Shown: positions 5,192 to 13,663, counted from the stretch's first letter. The stretch: 14,283 nt of DNA from Rubrobacter sp. (GCA_016781775.1 JADDPR010000166.1:1-14283); one strand, 5' to 3'. A program made the numbers and translations. Notes: generated by a model from the letters alone, not told the origin.

Positions 5192-7096
5192 CTACGAGAC
5201 GCCCGAGCGCTCCGGCGGCCTATCGGTCTGCTCGGCGCCGTCGGAGAGGGGAAGCTCGACGGTGAAGATGCTCCCGTAGTCGGGGCGGCTCTTCACGTAG
5301 ATCTCACCGCCAAGGTGCTGGGAGATCTCGCCGGCCAGGGCGAGGCCGAGGCCGGTACCATCGGCGCGGGAGGAGCCCTGAGCGCGGTAGAAGCGCTCGA
5401 AGATGTGCGGGATCTCGGCCTCGGGGATGCCGCAGCCATGGTCGCGGACGCTCACGAGGGCGTGGCCGTCCTTGCGGTGCAGGTAAAGGTCCACGGGCTC
5501 CGTGCCCCCCGGCCCGCCCGAGTACTTGAGGGCGTTGTCGAGGAGGATGGCGAGCACGCGGTGCAGCTGGATGGGATCGGTCATCACCGGCGGAACGTCC
5601 CCCTCGATGTGGAGCCGGATCTCGCGTCCCGTGTAAGCGAAGTCCCGCTTCAGCCCGTGCAGGAGCTCTTCCAGATCGACCTCCTCCAGCCGGAAGGTGA
5701 CGGCGTTTGCGTCGAGGCGGCTGAGGTCGAGGAGGGTCTTGGCCAGGTTCTGCAGACGCTCGGTCGCGCCGCGCATGGCCTCGAGGAATTCCTTGCGCGT
5801 TTGCTCGTCCTCCTCGTCCTCCATCATCTCCAGGTAGCCCGAGAGGGCGAAGAGGGGGGTCTTCAGCTCGTGGGAGGCGTTGGCTATAAACTCGGCCTTG
5901 GCGCGTTCGATCTGGCGCTCCTCGGTGACGTCGCGCAGGATCGCGAGTGCTCCGTCCTCCAGAGGGGCGGCGCGGACCTCGATGATGCGCTCTCCGGCCT
6001 CGACCTCAGGCTCCGTTACCGGGCCGCCGGAGAAGCGGCTCTTGGCGAGGACCTCTTGCAGGCGCTCGTGGAAGGTCGCATCGGAGTTCTCCAGAAGCTC
6101 GCGGGCGCGGGGGTTCAAGAAGGTCGCGTTCAGGTCGCGGTCCACGCCGACGACCGCGTCGGTCATGCCGTCGAGGATCGCCTGGCCGCGCGTCTTCTCC
6201 TGCTGAAGCTGGCGGAAGGCGCCCGCGAGCGACGAGGCCATGACGTTGAACGTAGCCCCCAGGGAGCCGACCTCGTCTTCTATCCTCGTCGTGATCCGCT
6301 CGTCGAAGTTGCCCGAGGTGAGGCGGCGGGCGGCCGTATCCAAGCGGTTGAGGCGACGCGAGATCAGGTTGGCCACCACGTACCCGAAGAAGCCCGCCAC
6401 CAGGAGCGCCAGCGCACCGGCCAGCAACGCCAGCCTGTTGAGCCTGTCCAGTTCGGCGTTTACGTTGACAAGGTCGCTCTCCGTGTAGTATCGGGCGAAC
6501 ACGACCGCGGTATCGTCCTCCTGGCCGGGTACATCCAAGGGGGAGGCATAGGTGGCGAGCACCTGTCCTGCACGCTCGCCGGACTCGGTGATAGGATCGA
6601 CCCGCATCTCGGGGTACTGCTCGCGGATAGCCCCGCGCACCACGGCCGGATCGTGGTCCCCGAGGTTGCCTCTCTGTCTGATTATGGCGTCGTCTGTTAC
6701 GCGCACGACGCCCCACGCTACACCCCACCTTCTCGCGAAGGTCCTTATCTCTGCCTCGGTTAGCCGGGGATCGTTGTCCAACCGGGTCTGGAAACGTTCC
6801 CCCACCTGCCGAAAGGGCGTCTCGGCCGAGCGTGTGAGGGTGTCGCCGAAGAAGGGGGTGACGATGGAGTAGGCGGTAACGCAAGCGAGCGCGGTGATAA
6901 ACAGGAAGAGCGCCGTGAGCCAGAACTGAATGCTGATCCGGGGCCGCCGGAGTTGCTTCCCCAGCCTCGGCGTCTTGAGCTTCCGCCAGAGGTCGTTCAG
7001 GGGATCAAGACCGTTCTTCTTGCGCCCTACCTTGGCGGGGAGCTCTCGCTCCGCCCGTTTCCTGACGATAAAGAAGCGGTCCCTAACGGAAGACAT
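5192..7096 (-). CDS. PhoR-like sensor histidine kinase (HAMP-PAS-HisKA-HATPase)
   Basis: This 634-residue membrane kinase has a basic cytoplasmic N-terminus, a first membrane helix at about 56-79, an extracytoplasmic sensor region (80-220) and a second helix (222-246). These are followed by a HAMP linker (about 240-298) and a PAS domain from about 305. The HisKA domain carries the phospho-acceptor His409 in 'NASHELKTP', and the ATPase domain has the N box (Asn521), 'DHGCGIP' (552-558), 'FERFY' and 'GTGLGLAL' (580-587). All boxes are present, so it should be active. Its start at ATG 7096 lies 14 bases inside the response-regulator gene, indicating coupled translation; in-frame GTG codons sit a few residues upstream. 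The signal is unknown. The layout is that of PhoR/ResE-type kinases. Confidence 0.95.
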   Translation of the reverse strand: MSSVRDRFFIVRKRAERELPAKVGRKKNGLDPLNDLWRKLKTPRLGKQLRRPRISIQFWLTALFLFITALACVTAYSIVTPFFGDTLTRSAETPFRQVGERFQTRLDNDPRLTEAEIRTFARRWGVAWGVVRVTDDAIIRQRGNLGDHDPAVVRGAIREQYPEMRVDPITESGERAGQVLATYASPLDVPGQEDDTAVVFARYYTESDLVNVNAELDRLNRLALLAGALALLVAGFFGYVVANLISRRLNRLDTAARRLTSGNFDERITTRIEDEVGSLGATFNVMASSLAGAFRQLQQEKTRGQAILDGMTDAVVGVDRDLNATFLNPRARELLENSDATFHERLQEVLAKSRFSGGPVTEPEVEAGERIIEVRAAPLEDGALAILRDVTEERQIERAKAEFIANASHELKTPLFALSGYLEMMEDEEDEQTRKEFLEAMRGATERLQNLAKTLLDLSRLDANAVTFRLEEVDLEELLHGLKRDFAYTGREIRLHIEGDVPPVMTDPIQLHRVLAILLDNALKYSGGPGGTEPVDLYLHRKDGHALVSVRDHGCGIPEAEIPHIFERFYRAQGSSRADGTGLGLALAGEISQHLGGEIYVKSRPDYGSIFTVELPLSDGAEQTDRPPERSGVS

Positions 7097-7781
7097 ACCC
7101 GACACCACGGGCGGTGTGGATGAACTCGGGGTTTCTGGGGTCGCGCTCGATCTTCTCGCGCAGGTGGCGTATGTGGACATCGACCGTGCGCTCGTCGCGG
7201 AACTCGTCGCCCCAAACGCGGGTCAGGAGCGTGCTTCGGGAGAAGACGCGCCCTGGGCTGGAGGCAAGCGTCACCAGAAGCTCGAACTCCGTGTAGGTCA
7301 GGTCCACGTCCTTGCCGTCGACGTTCACCCTACGGCTGGGCAGGTGTATCCTGAGCCCGTCGTAGGAGAGATCCTCCTGGCTCTTGCCCGCCGGGACCGA
7401 GACGCGGCGCATGATCGCACGAACCCTCGCCACGAGCTCCCTTACCGCGAACGGCTTCGTCACGTAGTCGTCGGCCCCCAGCTCCAGCCCCACCACCCGG
7501 TCTATCTCGTCGTCCTTGGCGGTGAGCATGATGATCGGGACCTCGCTCTGGGAGCGGATCCTGCGGCACACCTCGGTCCCGTCGATCCTCGGCAGCATGA
7601 TGTCCAGGATCATGAGGTGAGGATCGTAGGAGGAGAACGCCTCGAGCGCCGCCTCCCCGTCCCCCACCGCGTACACCCCGAAACCTTCCCGCTCGAGGGC
7701 GTGGACGAGCATCTTCTGGATGGACGGCTCGTCGTCCACCAGAAGTATTCTTCGCGTCGCCCCCTGTACACCTTGCGCCAT
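7083..7781 (-). CDS. OmpR/PhoB-family response regulator
   Basis: This 232-residue transcription regulator is the partner of the overlapping kinase. The receiver domain (about 10-125) has the acidic pair Asp16-Asp17, phospho-acceptor Asp60 in 'LMILDIMLP', Thr87 and Lys109 in 'YVTKPF', so all switch residues are present. The C-terminal winged helix (about 135-232) contains 'LTYTEFELLVTLASSPGRVF' and 'VDVHIRHLREKI', typical of the PhoB/MtrA group. The ATG at 7781 follows an AAGGA eleven bases upstream. It begins 57 bases after the stop of the nuclease gene, so it may share that transcript. No clear promoter was identified in the gap. Confidence 0.96.
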   Translation of the reverse strand: MAQGVQGATRRILLVDDEPSIQKMLVHALEREGFGVYAVGDGEAALEAFSSYDPHLMILDIMLPRIDGTEVCRRIRSQSEVPIIMLTAKDDEIDRVVGLELGADDYVTKPFAVRELVARVRAIMRRVSVPAGKSQEDLSYDGLRIHLPSRRVNVDGKDVDLTYTEFELLVTLASSPGRVFSRSTLLTRVWGDEFRDERTVDVHIRHLREKIERDPRNPEFIHTARGVGYVFR

Positions 7782-7838
7782 ACTCTAACCGGTCCTTCGA
7801 TACACGCTAAAAGTTCCCCGCATATAGCGCTTATTTTA

Positions 7839-9662
7839 TCATGCCCCAGCGATCTCCCCGGTCGCCTCCTCCGCCCTCTCGGCTACCCGGAGGACGGCCG
7901 CCGCGAGGTCGCCGGCGTCCGAGAGGCGCACCGCTTCCACCGGCTGGCCCTGTCTCTTGAGGTAGGACGCGACCACCCGCGCCTCGTCGGCCTTAGCGGA
8001 GCCGAAGGCGGTCGCGTCGTCGTACCCGTCCAGCGCCTCCCTTGCGAAGAGCCCCAGGCCCTCGGCGTCGGAGGGCTCGAAGCCCTTGTGGGCGACGAGA
8101 CGACCGTGCGAGAGGACGAAGACCTCGACGACGCCGGGCTCGGTCGAGGGGGAGACGACGGCCTGCACGCCCTCGGCGGTGACGATGGAGCGGGCGAGCC
8201 TGATGCGCTGTATGCCCGCTATAAGGTCGCGCAGGCGCGCCGCGCCCTCGAACTCCAGGGCGGCGGCGAGCTTCCCGCGCTCGGCGATCAGGGCCTTGAG
8301 ATGCTCCTCGCCGCCCTCCCCGCGCATGAGCGCCACGAGCGGCGCCATCACGGCCTCGCGGTACCGTTCCCGGCTCATCCCCATGCACGGGGCGCACCGG
8401 CCCATCTGCCCGTAGAAGCAGGCTTCGGCGTCCGCGCCGCCGTCGCATCTCCTTAGGGGAAAAATCCTTCCGAGCGCCTCCACGCAGGTGTCGAGCACGC
8501 CGACGCTCCGGTACGGCCCGAGGCGCACGACGCCCTCGCGCGGCTCACCGGTGCGGGGAACCCTACGGGGCAGGGGGTACGGCTCGTTTCCGTCGAGCTC
8601 CAGAAACCACGATGCCTTCTGGCCGCGTCCGGCGCGGTTGTAGCGGGGGAGGAGGCGTTTTATCTCGCGGTCCTCGAAGATCAGGGCCGCAAGCTCGGTC
8701 TCGGTCTCGGTGTAGCGGACCTCCGCGACCTCCTGGACGAGGCGACCGATCTTGCGCCGCCCGTCCCCGCCGTTGAAGTACGTCCTCACGCGCGCCTTCA
8801 GGTCCTTGGCCTTCCCCACGTATAGGACGGTCTCGTCCTTGTCCACGAAGTAGTAGACCCCGGGCGTGCGCGGCAGCCCCTCCGCCAGGTGTCCTTTCTG
8901 CGGCTTGATCCGCCCGCGAGAGGCCTTCAGAGAGGCGGCCTCTCCGACGCTGCCGACCCCGGCGGACTTCAAGAGCTTGAGGAGCTTCAGGAAGACCTCG
9001 GCCGTCGCTGCGGCGTCGGCGAGGGCCCGGTGGTTCGGGATGGTTCGCCCCCCGAAGTGCGAGACGAGCGAGGCGAGCCGGTAGCGTTTGAGGCCGGGGA
9101 CGAGGGTGCGAGAGAGCTTGAGGGTGTCGAGGACGGGGTTCGGCAGGGGCTCCCCGCCGCGCGCGGCGGCGACGAAGGAGCAGTCGAAGTGGACGTTGTG
9201 CCCGACCACGACCGCCCCCTCGACGAACTTCTCGAAGAGCGGCAGCACCTCGGCAGGGGTAGGCGCCCCGGCTACCATGCTGTCGGTGATGCCGGTGAGC
9301 CGGACCACGAAGGGCTCTATGGGGCGTCCGGGGTTGACGAGGGTGGAGAACTCGTCGATCACCCGGCCGCCCTGCACCTTGACGGCCCCTATCTCCGTGA
9401 TGCCGCCCTTCCCGGCGGAGGAGCCGGTCGTCTCCACGTCGAAGACGACATAAGGCGCCTCTTCCAGGGGGAGGGATTCGGGATCTACCGTGCGCAGGGC
9501 GCCCGTGGAGTCCCAACGGAACCTCGGGTCGCCTTCCATGAGCTTCTCGACGTGCGCGCGGGCCTCCCCGTTAAGGCCGGGGAGGCCGAGCAGGTCGGTG
9601 GCGATCTCCTCGGCTCCCACGGGTCCGCGGTCCTTGACGAACCCGTAGAAGCTAGGAGGCAC
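7839..9662 (-). CDS. DEDDh exonuclease fused to a GIY-YIG (UvrC/Cho-like) nuclease with UVR motif
   Basis: This is a 607-residue two-nuclease fusion. An N-terminal segment of about 60 residues looks like a small winged-helix domain. It is followed by a DnaQ/epsilon-type DEDDh exonuclease with Asp75, Glu77 ('FDVETTG'), Asp160 ('HNVHFD'), His211 and Asp216. The GIY-YIG endonuclease (about 262-345) has 'PGVYYF', 'YVGKAKDLKARV' and Glu330 before 'LLPRYN'. A cysteine cluster at 406, 415, 423 and 426 corresponds to the UvrC Fe-S region, and a UVR motif lies at about 458-487. The C-terminal RNase-H-like nuclease of true UvrC is absent, as in Cho. It probably incises and resects damaged DNA. The GTG at 9662 has GGAGG three bases upstream and overlaps the preceding gene by 11 bases; GTG 9620 is an alternative start. 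Confidence 0.93.
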   Translation of the reverse strand: MPPSFYGFVKDRGPVGAEEIATDLLGLPGLNGEARAHVEKLMEGDPRFRWDSTGALRTVDPESLPLEEAPYVVFDVETTGSSAGKGGITEIGAVKVQGGRVIDEFSTLVNPGRPIEPFVVRLTGITDSMVAGAPTPAEVLPLFEKFVEGAVVVGHNVHFDCSFVAAARGGEPLPNPVLDTLKLSRTLVPGLKRYRLASLVSHFGGRTIPNHRALADAAATAEVFLKLLKLLKSAGVGSVGEAASLKASRGRIKPQKGHLAEGLPRTPGVYYFVDKDETVLYVGKAKDLKARVRTYFNGGDGRRKIGRLVQEVAEVRYTETETELAALIFEDREIKRLLPRYNRAGRGQKASWFLELDGNEPYPLPRRVPRTGEPREGVVRLGPYRSVGVLDTCVEALGRIFPLRRCDGGADAEACFYGQMGRCAPCMGMSRERYREAVMAPLVALMRGEGGEEHLKALIAERGKLAAALEFEGAARLRDLIAGIQRIRLARSIVTAEGVQAVVSPSTEPGVVEVFVLSHGRLVAHKGFEPSDAEGLGLFAREALDGYDDATAFGSAKADEARVVASYLKRQGQPVEAVRLSDAGDLAAAVLRVAERAEEATGEIAGA

Positions 9663-10692
9663 GGACCTCCGATGCGCCTCCCACGATCCCCTCGGCGATG
9701 GAGGCCTCGGCGATCGTACCTGCCTGCGCCTCGGTGATGCCTTCGATGGCAACGAGGTTCTCGTAGGTGTACTCGTGATCCAACAGCCCGCTCGCGAGCA
9801 CCCGGGCCCGCGTCTTCTCGCCGACGCCGGGGAGCTTGACGAAGTGGAAGATCTTGCCTCGATGTATCCGCAGGGCTCGCACCCCGGCGAGCTTCTCCCC
9901 ACGCACGAGCACGCGCTTGAGGGCTTCCGCAAACATCTCGACCTGCTCCGGGTAGTAGACGCTCCGGCCCATGAGCGAGGGCGTCATCGGCACGGGGTGC
10001 AGCAGGTTCGCGTTGCGCAGGGTCGTGTGGCCAGGCGGCTCGTTGGGGCCCAACGGATCCGGGTCTCCGAGGGCCTGGGCCCGGGCGGCGTGCTCCTCGA
10101 CCTGGGCTTCAAGGTCGCCGGATGGGTCGAGCTCGGTCTGGACCGGCGCCCCGCGGAAGCGGTCGTTGCGGTTGGCGGCGTGCAGGAAGCGGCGCGGGCT
10201 CCTCTCGTTCTTGTAGAACTCGACCACGGCCAGAGCGCGCTTCTCGCCGATGCCGGGCAGGCGGGCGAGGGCCTTGGCGTCCTCGGCGTCGATGACCTCG
10301 CGCAGCTCCTCGGGGTCGATGGCCTCGGCCGCCTTCGCCGCGGCCCTCTTGTCGACGCCGCGCACGAGCTCCAGAATGCCGTTCACGCTCTCCGGGTCCA
10401 CGCCGCGCCTGAGGTGATTGATCTTGCGCGCGCCCGTAAACGGGCTGTTCTCCTCCCAGTGCCAGATGAACTCGCGCACGCGCTCGACGGCCGCCGTATC
10501 CTCGGGGACGAACTCTATCGTCACCCCGTTGCCGATGTAGCGCCCGTTGGCCCCCGGCAGGTTCTCGGCGGCGGCCTGCACCTGGACCTTGACCGTCGGG
10601 GAATAGAAGGAGAAGTGAACCGGGAGCCCCGGCGCGACCTCCTTCATCATCCGGCGGCGGAAGATGTTGTCCTCGACATCAGACCCGATCAT
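9652..10692 (-). CDS. Helix-hairpin-helix protein of unknown function, DNA-repair context
   Basis: The 346-residue protein has no family I can name. An N-terminal domain (1-90) contains beta-rich stretches and 'FIWHWEENSPF'. A first helix-hairpin-helix is built on 'LPGIGEK' (145-151), preceded by RuvA-like helices. A central acidic, proline-rich linker (about 185-222) follows, and then a second helix-hairpin-helix 'LPGVGEK' (287-293). A third, weaker one lies near 'AIEGITEAQAGTIAEA' (315-330). Such tandem motifs bind the DNA backbone without sequence specificity. Its stop lies inside the start of the exonuclease/GIY-YIG gene, so the two are likely coexpressed and may act together. Start choice is uncertain: ATG 10692 lacks a ribosome site but has TAGAAT eight bases ahead, while GTG 10710 has GGGGAGG ten bases upstream. 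Confidence 0.88.
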   Translation of the reverse strand: MIGSDVEDNIFRRRMMKEVAPGLPVHFSFYSPTVKVQVQAAAENLPGANGRYIGNGVTIEFVPEDTAAVERVREFIWHWEENSPFTGARKINHLRRGVDPESVNGILELVRGVDKRAAAKAAEAIDPEELREVIDAEDAKALARLPGIGEKRALAVVEFYKNERSPRRFLHAANRNDRFRGAPVQTELDPSGDLEAQVEEHAARAQALGDPDPLGPNEPPGHTTLRNANLLHPVPMTPSLMGRSVYYPEQVEMFAEALKRVLVRGEKLAGVRALRIHRGKIFHFVKLPGVGEKTRARVLASGLLDHEYTYENLVAIEGITEAQAGTIAEASIAEGIVGGASEVRAS

Positions 10693-10757
10693 AAGACTTG
10701 ATTCTACCACCGACGCCCGGCCTCCCCGCCCCTTCTCCGTCCCGGGGAGGCCGCGGC

Positions 10758-12017
10758 TCACGCCCCGGAGGCCGCCTCCAGCAGGACGTCCTCGCGCAGG
10801 ACGATCGCCTCGACGGGCTCACCCGCGAGCACGCCCTCGGACTCGGGCCCGATGAGCGCCAGCGCGTCGGCCCTGGTGAGAGAGCTGACGAGCCCGGAGC
10901 CCTGAGCCCCCACGGACTCGGCCCTGAACCCCTCCTCCGTCCGCGTCAGCGTGACGCGCATGGCGTGCATCCTGCCGAACTTGTTTTCGACGTCGTCCTC
11001 GAAGCGGACGCTCACGCGGGGGCGGTGCTTGTCCTCGCGTCCCATCATCGCCATAAGGGCGGGGCGGACGAAGAGCTCGAAGCAGACCATCGCGGAGACG
11101 GGGTTGCCGGGGAGGCCGAAGAAGCGCGCGCTGCCGCCCTCGTCGTCGCGGGCGCCGAAGAAGACGGGCTTGCCGGGCTTGAGCTTGACCCCCCAGAAGA
11201 CCTGGCTCACACCGAGATCCAGCAGCGTGCTCTTGACGAGGTCCTTCTCCCCCACCGAGACCCCGCCGCTCGTCACGACGGCGTCGGCGCCTTCGAGGGC
11301 TTCTTCTACAGCGGCGCGCAGGACGTCCGCGTCGTCGGAGGCGGCGGAGACGCGGCGGGCGTCGGCGCCGGCCTCCAGGGCCTGGGCCACGAGGGCGTAG
11401 GAGTTGGAGTCGAAGATCTCGCCGGGCGCAAGATCGCGGGCGCCCGGCTCGACGAGCTCGGTGCCGGTCGCGAGGACGACGACCTTCGGGCGCCGGTAGA
11501 CGGGGAGCTCGCCGTAGCCTTGCGTGGCGGCGAGGGCGATCTCGGGGGCCCCGATCTCCGTGCCGGCGGCCAGGATCAGGTCTCCTTCGTGGACGTCGCC
11601 GCCGCGCTCGCGGATATTGTTGCCGGGAGGGGCGTCCTTTTTGAGCTCGAACCGCTCGCCCCAGCCGGAGGTGTTCTCGACCATGACGACCGCGTCGGCC
11701 CCTTCGGGGATGACGCCGCCCGTGAAGATCTTGATCGCCTCCCCCTCCCCCACGCGCTTCCCCGCCGGACGCCCGGCCGGCGCCTCGTCGACGACCTCGA
11801 AGACGCGACCCGCCTCGGCGTCAACGCTCCGAACGGCGTAGCCATCTACGGCCGAGTTGTCGAAGGGCGGCGAGTCGAAGCGGGCGTAGAGGTCCTCGGC
11901 GAGCGCGAGGCCCCGCGCCTCGACGAGCGGAACCCTTTCCACGGGCAACCTCCGCGCGTTCTCCAGGATGAGCCGCACGGCGTCGTGATGGTCTGTCAGC
12001 TTCTGGAAGAGTTGCAT
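10758..12017 (-). CDS. moeA: Molybdopterin molybdenumtransferase MoeA
   Basis: MoeA inserts molybdate into adenylylated molybdopterin in the last step of molybdenum cofactor synthesis. From ATG 12017 it has 419 residues, the normal size. Signatures are 'PPFDNSAVDGYAV' (50-62), the 'TSGGVSVGEKD' MPT-binding loop (249-259), 'GLPGNPVSAMVCFE' (301-314) and the C-terminal domain ending with 'GAQGSGLVSSLTRADAL'. No other cofactor genes are in the window. A TTG at 12053 would add 12 residues and has a better ribosome site (GGGGAGG nine bases upstream). ATG 12017 fits the family N-terminus better and has GGGGG seven bases upstream. The helix-hairpin-helix gene begins about 65 bases after its stop, so both may share a transcript by proximity rather than function. 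Confidence 0.95.
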   Translation of the reverse strand: MQLFQKLTDHHDAVRLILENARRLPVERVPLVEARGLALAEDLYARFDSPPFDNSAVDGYAVRSVDAEAGRVFEVVDEAPAGRPAGKRVGEGEAIKIFTGGVIPEGADAVVMVENTSGWGERFELKKDAPPGNNIRERGGDVHEGDLILAAGTEIGAPEIALAATQGYGELPVYRRPKVVVLATGTELVEPGARDLAPGEIFDSNSYALVAQALEAGADARRVSAASDDADVLRAAVEEALEGADAVVTSGGVSVGEKDLVKSTLLDLGVSQVFWGVKLKPGKPVFFGARDDEGGSARFFGLPGNPVSAMVCFELFVRPALMAMMGREDKHRPRVSVRFEDDVENKFGRMHAMRVTLTRTEEGFRAESVGAQGSGLVSSLTRADALALIGPESEGVLAGEPVEAIVLREDVLLEAASGA

Positions 12018-12064
12018 CGGCCTACCCCCATCTAAGATCTCTTCTGCCGCCAAGCTACCACACC

Positions 12065-12102
12065 TCCCCGGCGGCGGAGGCTTCGGGGGATCCCGCCGGG
12101 GA
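12065..12102 (-). promoter_or_regulatory. 10-base-pair hairpin whose arm overlaps the ribosome site ahead of moeA
   Basis: TCCCCGGCGG at 12065-12074 and CCGCCGGGGA at 12093-12102 pair perfectly across an 18-base loop. On the transcribed minus strand the second arm ends in the GGGGA of GGGGAGG (12069-12063), the strongest ribosome site in front of moeA. It could therefore mask that site, or simply be the terminator of the upstream hydrolase gene. A smaller dyad, ATTCC/GGAAT, lies at 12120-12135. Confidence 0.45.
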
Positions 12103-12149
12103 CCGCAGGGCAGGGTTCCATTCCGCCCTTGGAATAGTAACTTCCCTTC

Positions 12150-13166
12150 CTAGCTCGCCAGCAGCTCCTTGAGGGCGTCGTCGATGAACCCGATGTCCTT
12201 CTCGTTCATACCGCCGCCGGCGAAGTGTCCCCAGATCCCCGGTATCACGCGCAGCTCGGCGTTCGGCATGCGCTCGACCGCGTACCGCTCGTCCTCGGGC
12301 GGGAAGTAGAGATCCTTCTCGGCGGGCATGACGATGGCCCGCGCCTTTATGCTGCCCAGGGCCGTATCGTAGTCGCCGCCCATACCGGGCGTCTTGCTTA
12401 TGTCCCCGTTCTGCCAGGTCCACAGCATGCACAGAAGGTTGTTGGCGTCGCGGCCGTCCAGGAAGAAGCCCTCCCAGAAGCCGACCAGGAAGTCCTCCAG
12501 GGAAGAGTAGCCCATCTCTGCGTACACCCGGTCCCAGTAGAACGCCTGGGAGAAGCCCCACCCGGCGTAGACCCGGGCCATCGCGCGCAGGCCGCGGGTG
12601 GGCTGCTCGTCGTACCAGCCGCCGTTCCAGGCCGCGTCGGCCGTGAGGGCGGCCTTCACGCCCTCGAGAAAGACGATGTTGTGCTCGCTCGTCTTCGGCG
12701 AGCCGCAGAACGGCGCTATCTTGGGGACCATCTCCGGGTAGCTTGCGGCCCACTGGTAGGTCTGCCCCGCACCCATCGACCAGCCCGTAACGAGCGCGAG
12801 TTTCTCGATGCCGTAGCGCTCCGTGACGAGCTTGTGCTGCACGGCGACGTTGTCCGCAACGGTGATGTTCGGGAAGCGGGCCTTGTCGTAGGGCGGAGGC
12901 GTGTTCGAGGGCGAGGAGGAGAGGCCGTTGCCGAGCATGTTCGGGACGACGATGAAGTACTCGTTCGGGTCGAGCGCCATGCCCGGCCCGATCAGCCACT
13001 CGTTCTCCCAGTGCCGCCCGGAGTACCACGTCGGGTAGACGATGGCGTTGGTCCCTTCCTCGTTCAGCGTACCGTACGTCTTGTAGGCGAGCTTCGCGTC
13101 GCGCAGCGTGGCGCCCTCCCGCAACACCACGTCGCCCAGCTCGAAAACCTCGTAGTTCCTCTCCAA
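12150..13166 (-). CDS. Alpha/beta hydrolase of the homoserine O-acetyltransferase (MetX)-like family
   Basis: The 338-residue protein has the alpha/beta hydrolase fold with a MetX-type layout. The nucleophile elbow is 'GWSMGAGQTYQWA' with Ser130, the acid is Asp285 in 'MPAEKDLYFPPED', and the base is His314 in 'IWGHFAGGG'. 'KLAYKTYGTLN' and 'IVVPNMLGNGLSSSPSNT' match the family N-terminal half. True homoserine acetyltransferases have GGSMG at the elbow, whereas GWSMG with a Trp- and Tyr-rich lid suggests a different acyl substrate or plain hydrolysis. The start is TTG 13166 with a full AAAGGAGG six bases upstream. It follows the fmdB-like gene by 88 bases on the same strand and so may belong to the amide locus; that link is inference. 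Confidence 0.9.
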   Translation of the reverse strand: MERNYEVFELGDVVLREGATLRDAKLAYKTYGTLNEEGTNAIVYPTWYSGRHWENEWLIGPGMALDPNEYFIVVPNMLGNGLSSSPSNTPPPYDKARFPNITVADNVAVQHKLVTERYGIEKLALVTGWSMGAGQTYQWAASYPEMVPKIAPFCGSPKTSEHNIVFLEGVKAALTADAAWNGGWYDEQPTRGLRAMARVYAGWGFSQAFYWDRVYAEMGYSSLEDFLVGFWEGFFLDGRDANNLLCMLWTWQNGDISKTPGMGGDYDTALGSIKARAIVMPAEKDLYFPPEDERYAVERMPNAELRVIPGIWGHFAGGGMNEKDIGFIDDALKELLAS

Positions 13167-13254
13167 CCGGGGCCTCCTTTCCTTGCCTCGCCTTCGCTAC
13201 AGTCCAGCCGTTCGCACCCGGTCCGGCCTGGTTATCTGAGGTGGGACTGCGGCG

Positions 13255-13539
13255 TCAGTGTCCCAGCGCCCAGGGCCTGCCGTGGCTATGCCCGTGCCCC
13301 TTTCCGGACGTCGTGCACCCCACGGGCCGCCTCACCACCTCGGGCTCGTGGGCGCTCTTCTCGGAGCGGTCCATCGCCTTCGAGAGGCCGGCGGGCATCC
13401 TCCTGGTGTTGGGCATCGAGTAGACCCGCTTCGCTTCCTTGCCGCAGGAGGGACAGGTCGTCGGGTCGCCGGCCTCGGCGAACGAGCGTCTCTGCTCGAA
13501 ATCTCCGCAATCCTCGCAAACGAAGTCGTAAATGGGCAT
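13255..13539 (-). CDS. fmdB: FmdB family zinc-ribbon protein
   Basis: A 94-residue small protein. The N-terminus 'MPIYDFVCEDCG' and the two CxxC knuckles (Cys8, Cys11, Cys29, Cys32) form the zinc ribbon of the FmdB family. That family was named for a presumed regulator beside the formamidase gene of Methylophilus. The tail is His/Gly-rich ('GHGHSHG') and ends in 'RPWALGH', a conserved ending of longer FmdB proteins; Cys75 and these histidines could bind a second metal. The ATG at 13539 has GAGGGG five bases upstream. It lies back-to-back with fmdA across a 281-base control region, supporting a role in formamide use. Whether it binds nucleic acid is not known from the sequence. Confidence 0.9.
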   Translation of the reverse strand: MPIYDFVCEDCGDFEQRRSFAEAGDPTTCPSCGKEAKRVYSMPNTRRMPAGLSKAMDRSEKSAHEPEVVRRPVGCTTSGKGHGHSHGRPWALGH

Positions 13540-13663
13540 CCGAACCCCTCTCCCTTCAAACGTTTCGCGTCCCCAAGCACCACGCGAGGCGAGTTAAGCA
13601 CACCCGCTACCTTCGCGCCAATTGCAGTATCTACATGTTTTGACACATATGAACCACATTCCC

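Noticed and set aside
5186..6763. Long plus-strand open frame (about 525 codons) opposite the histidine kinase gene
   Set aside because: It is the antisense shadow of a kinase with all signature boxes intact; it has no recognisable motifs, and long antisense frames are expected at this GC content.
7782..7838. Terminator or promoter in the gap between the nuclease gene and the response regulator
   Set aside because: Only a weak CGCTA/TAGCG dyad with a 15-base loop is present, and no -35/-10 pair with acceptable spacing was found.
6930..8456. Plus-strand open frame of about 508 codons across the regulator and nuclease genes
   Set aside because: It is antisense to two well-supported genes and the gap between them, with low-complexity composition and no domain features.
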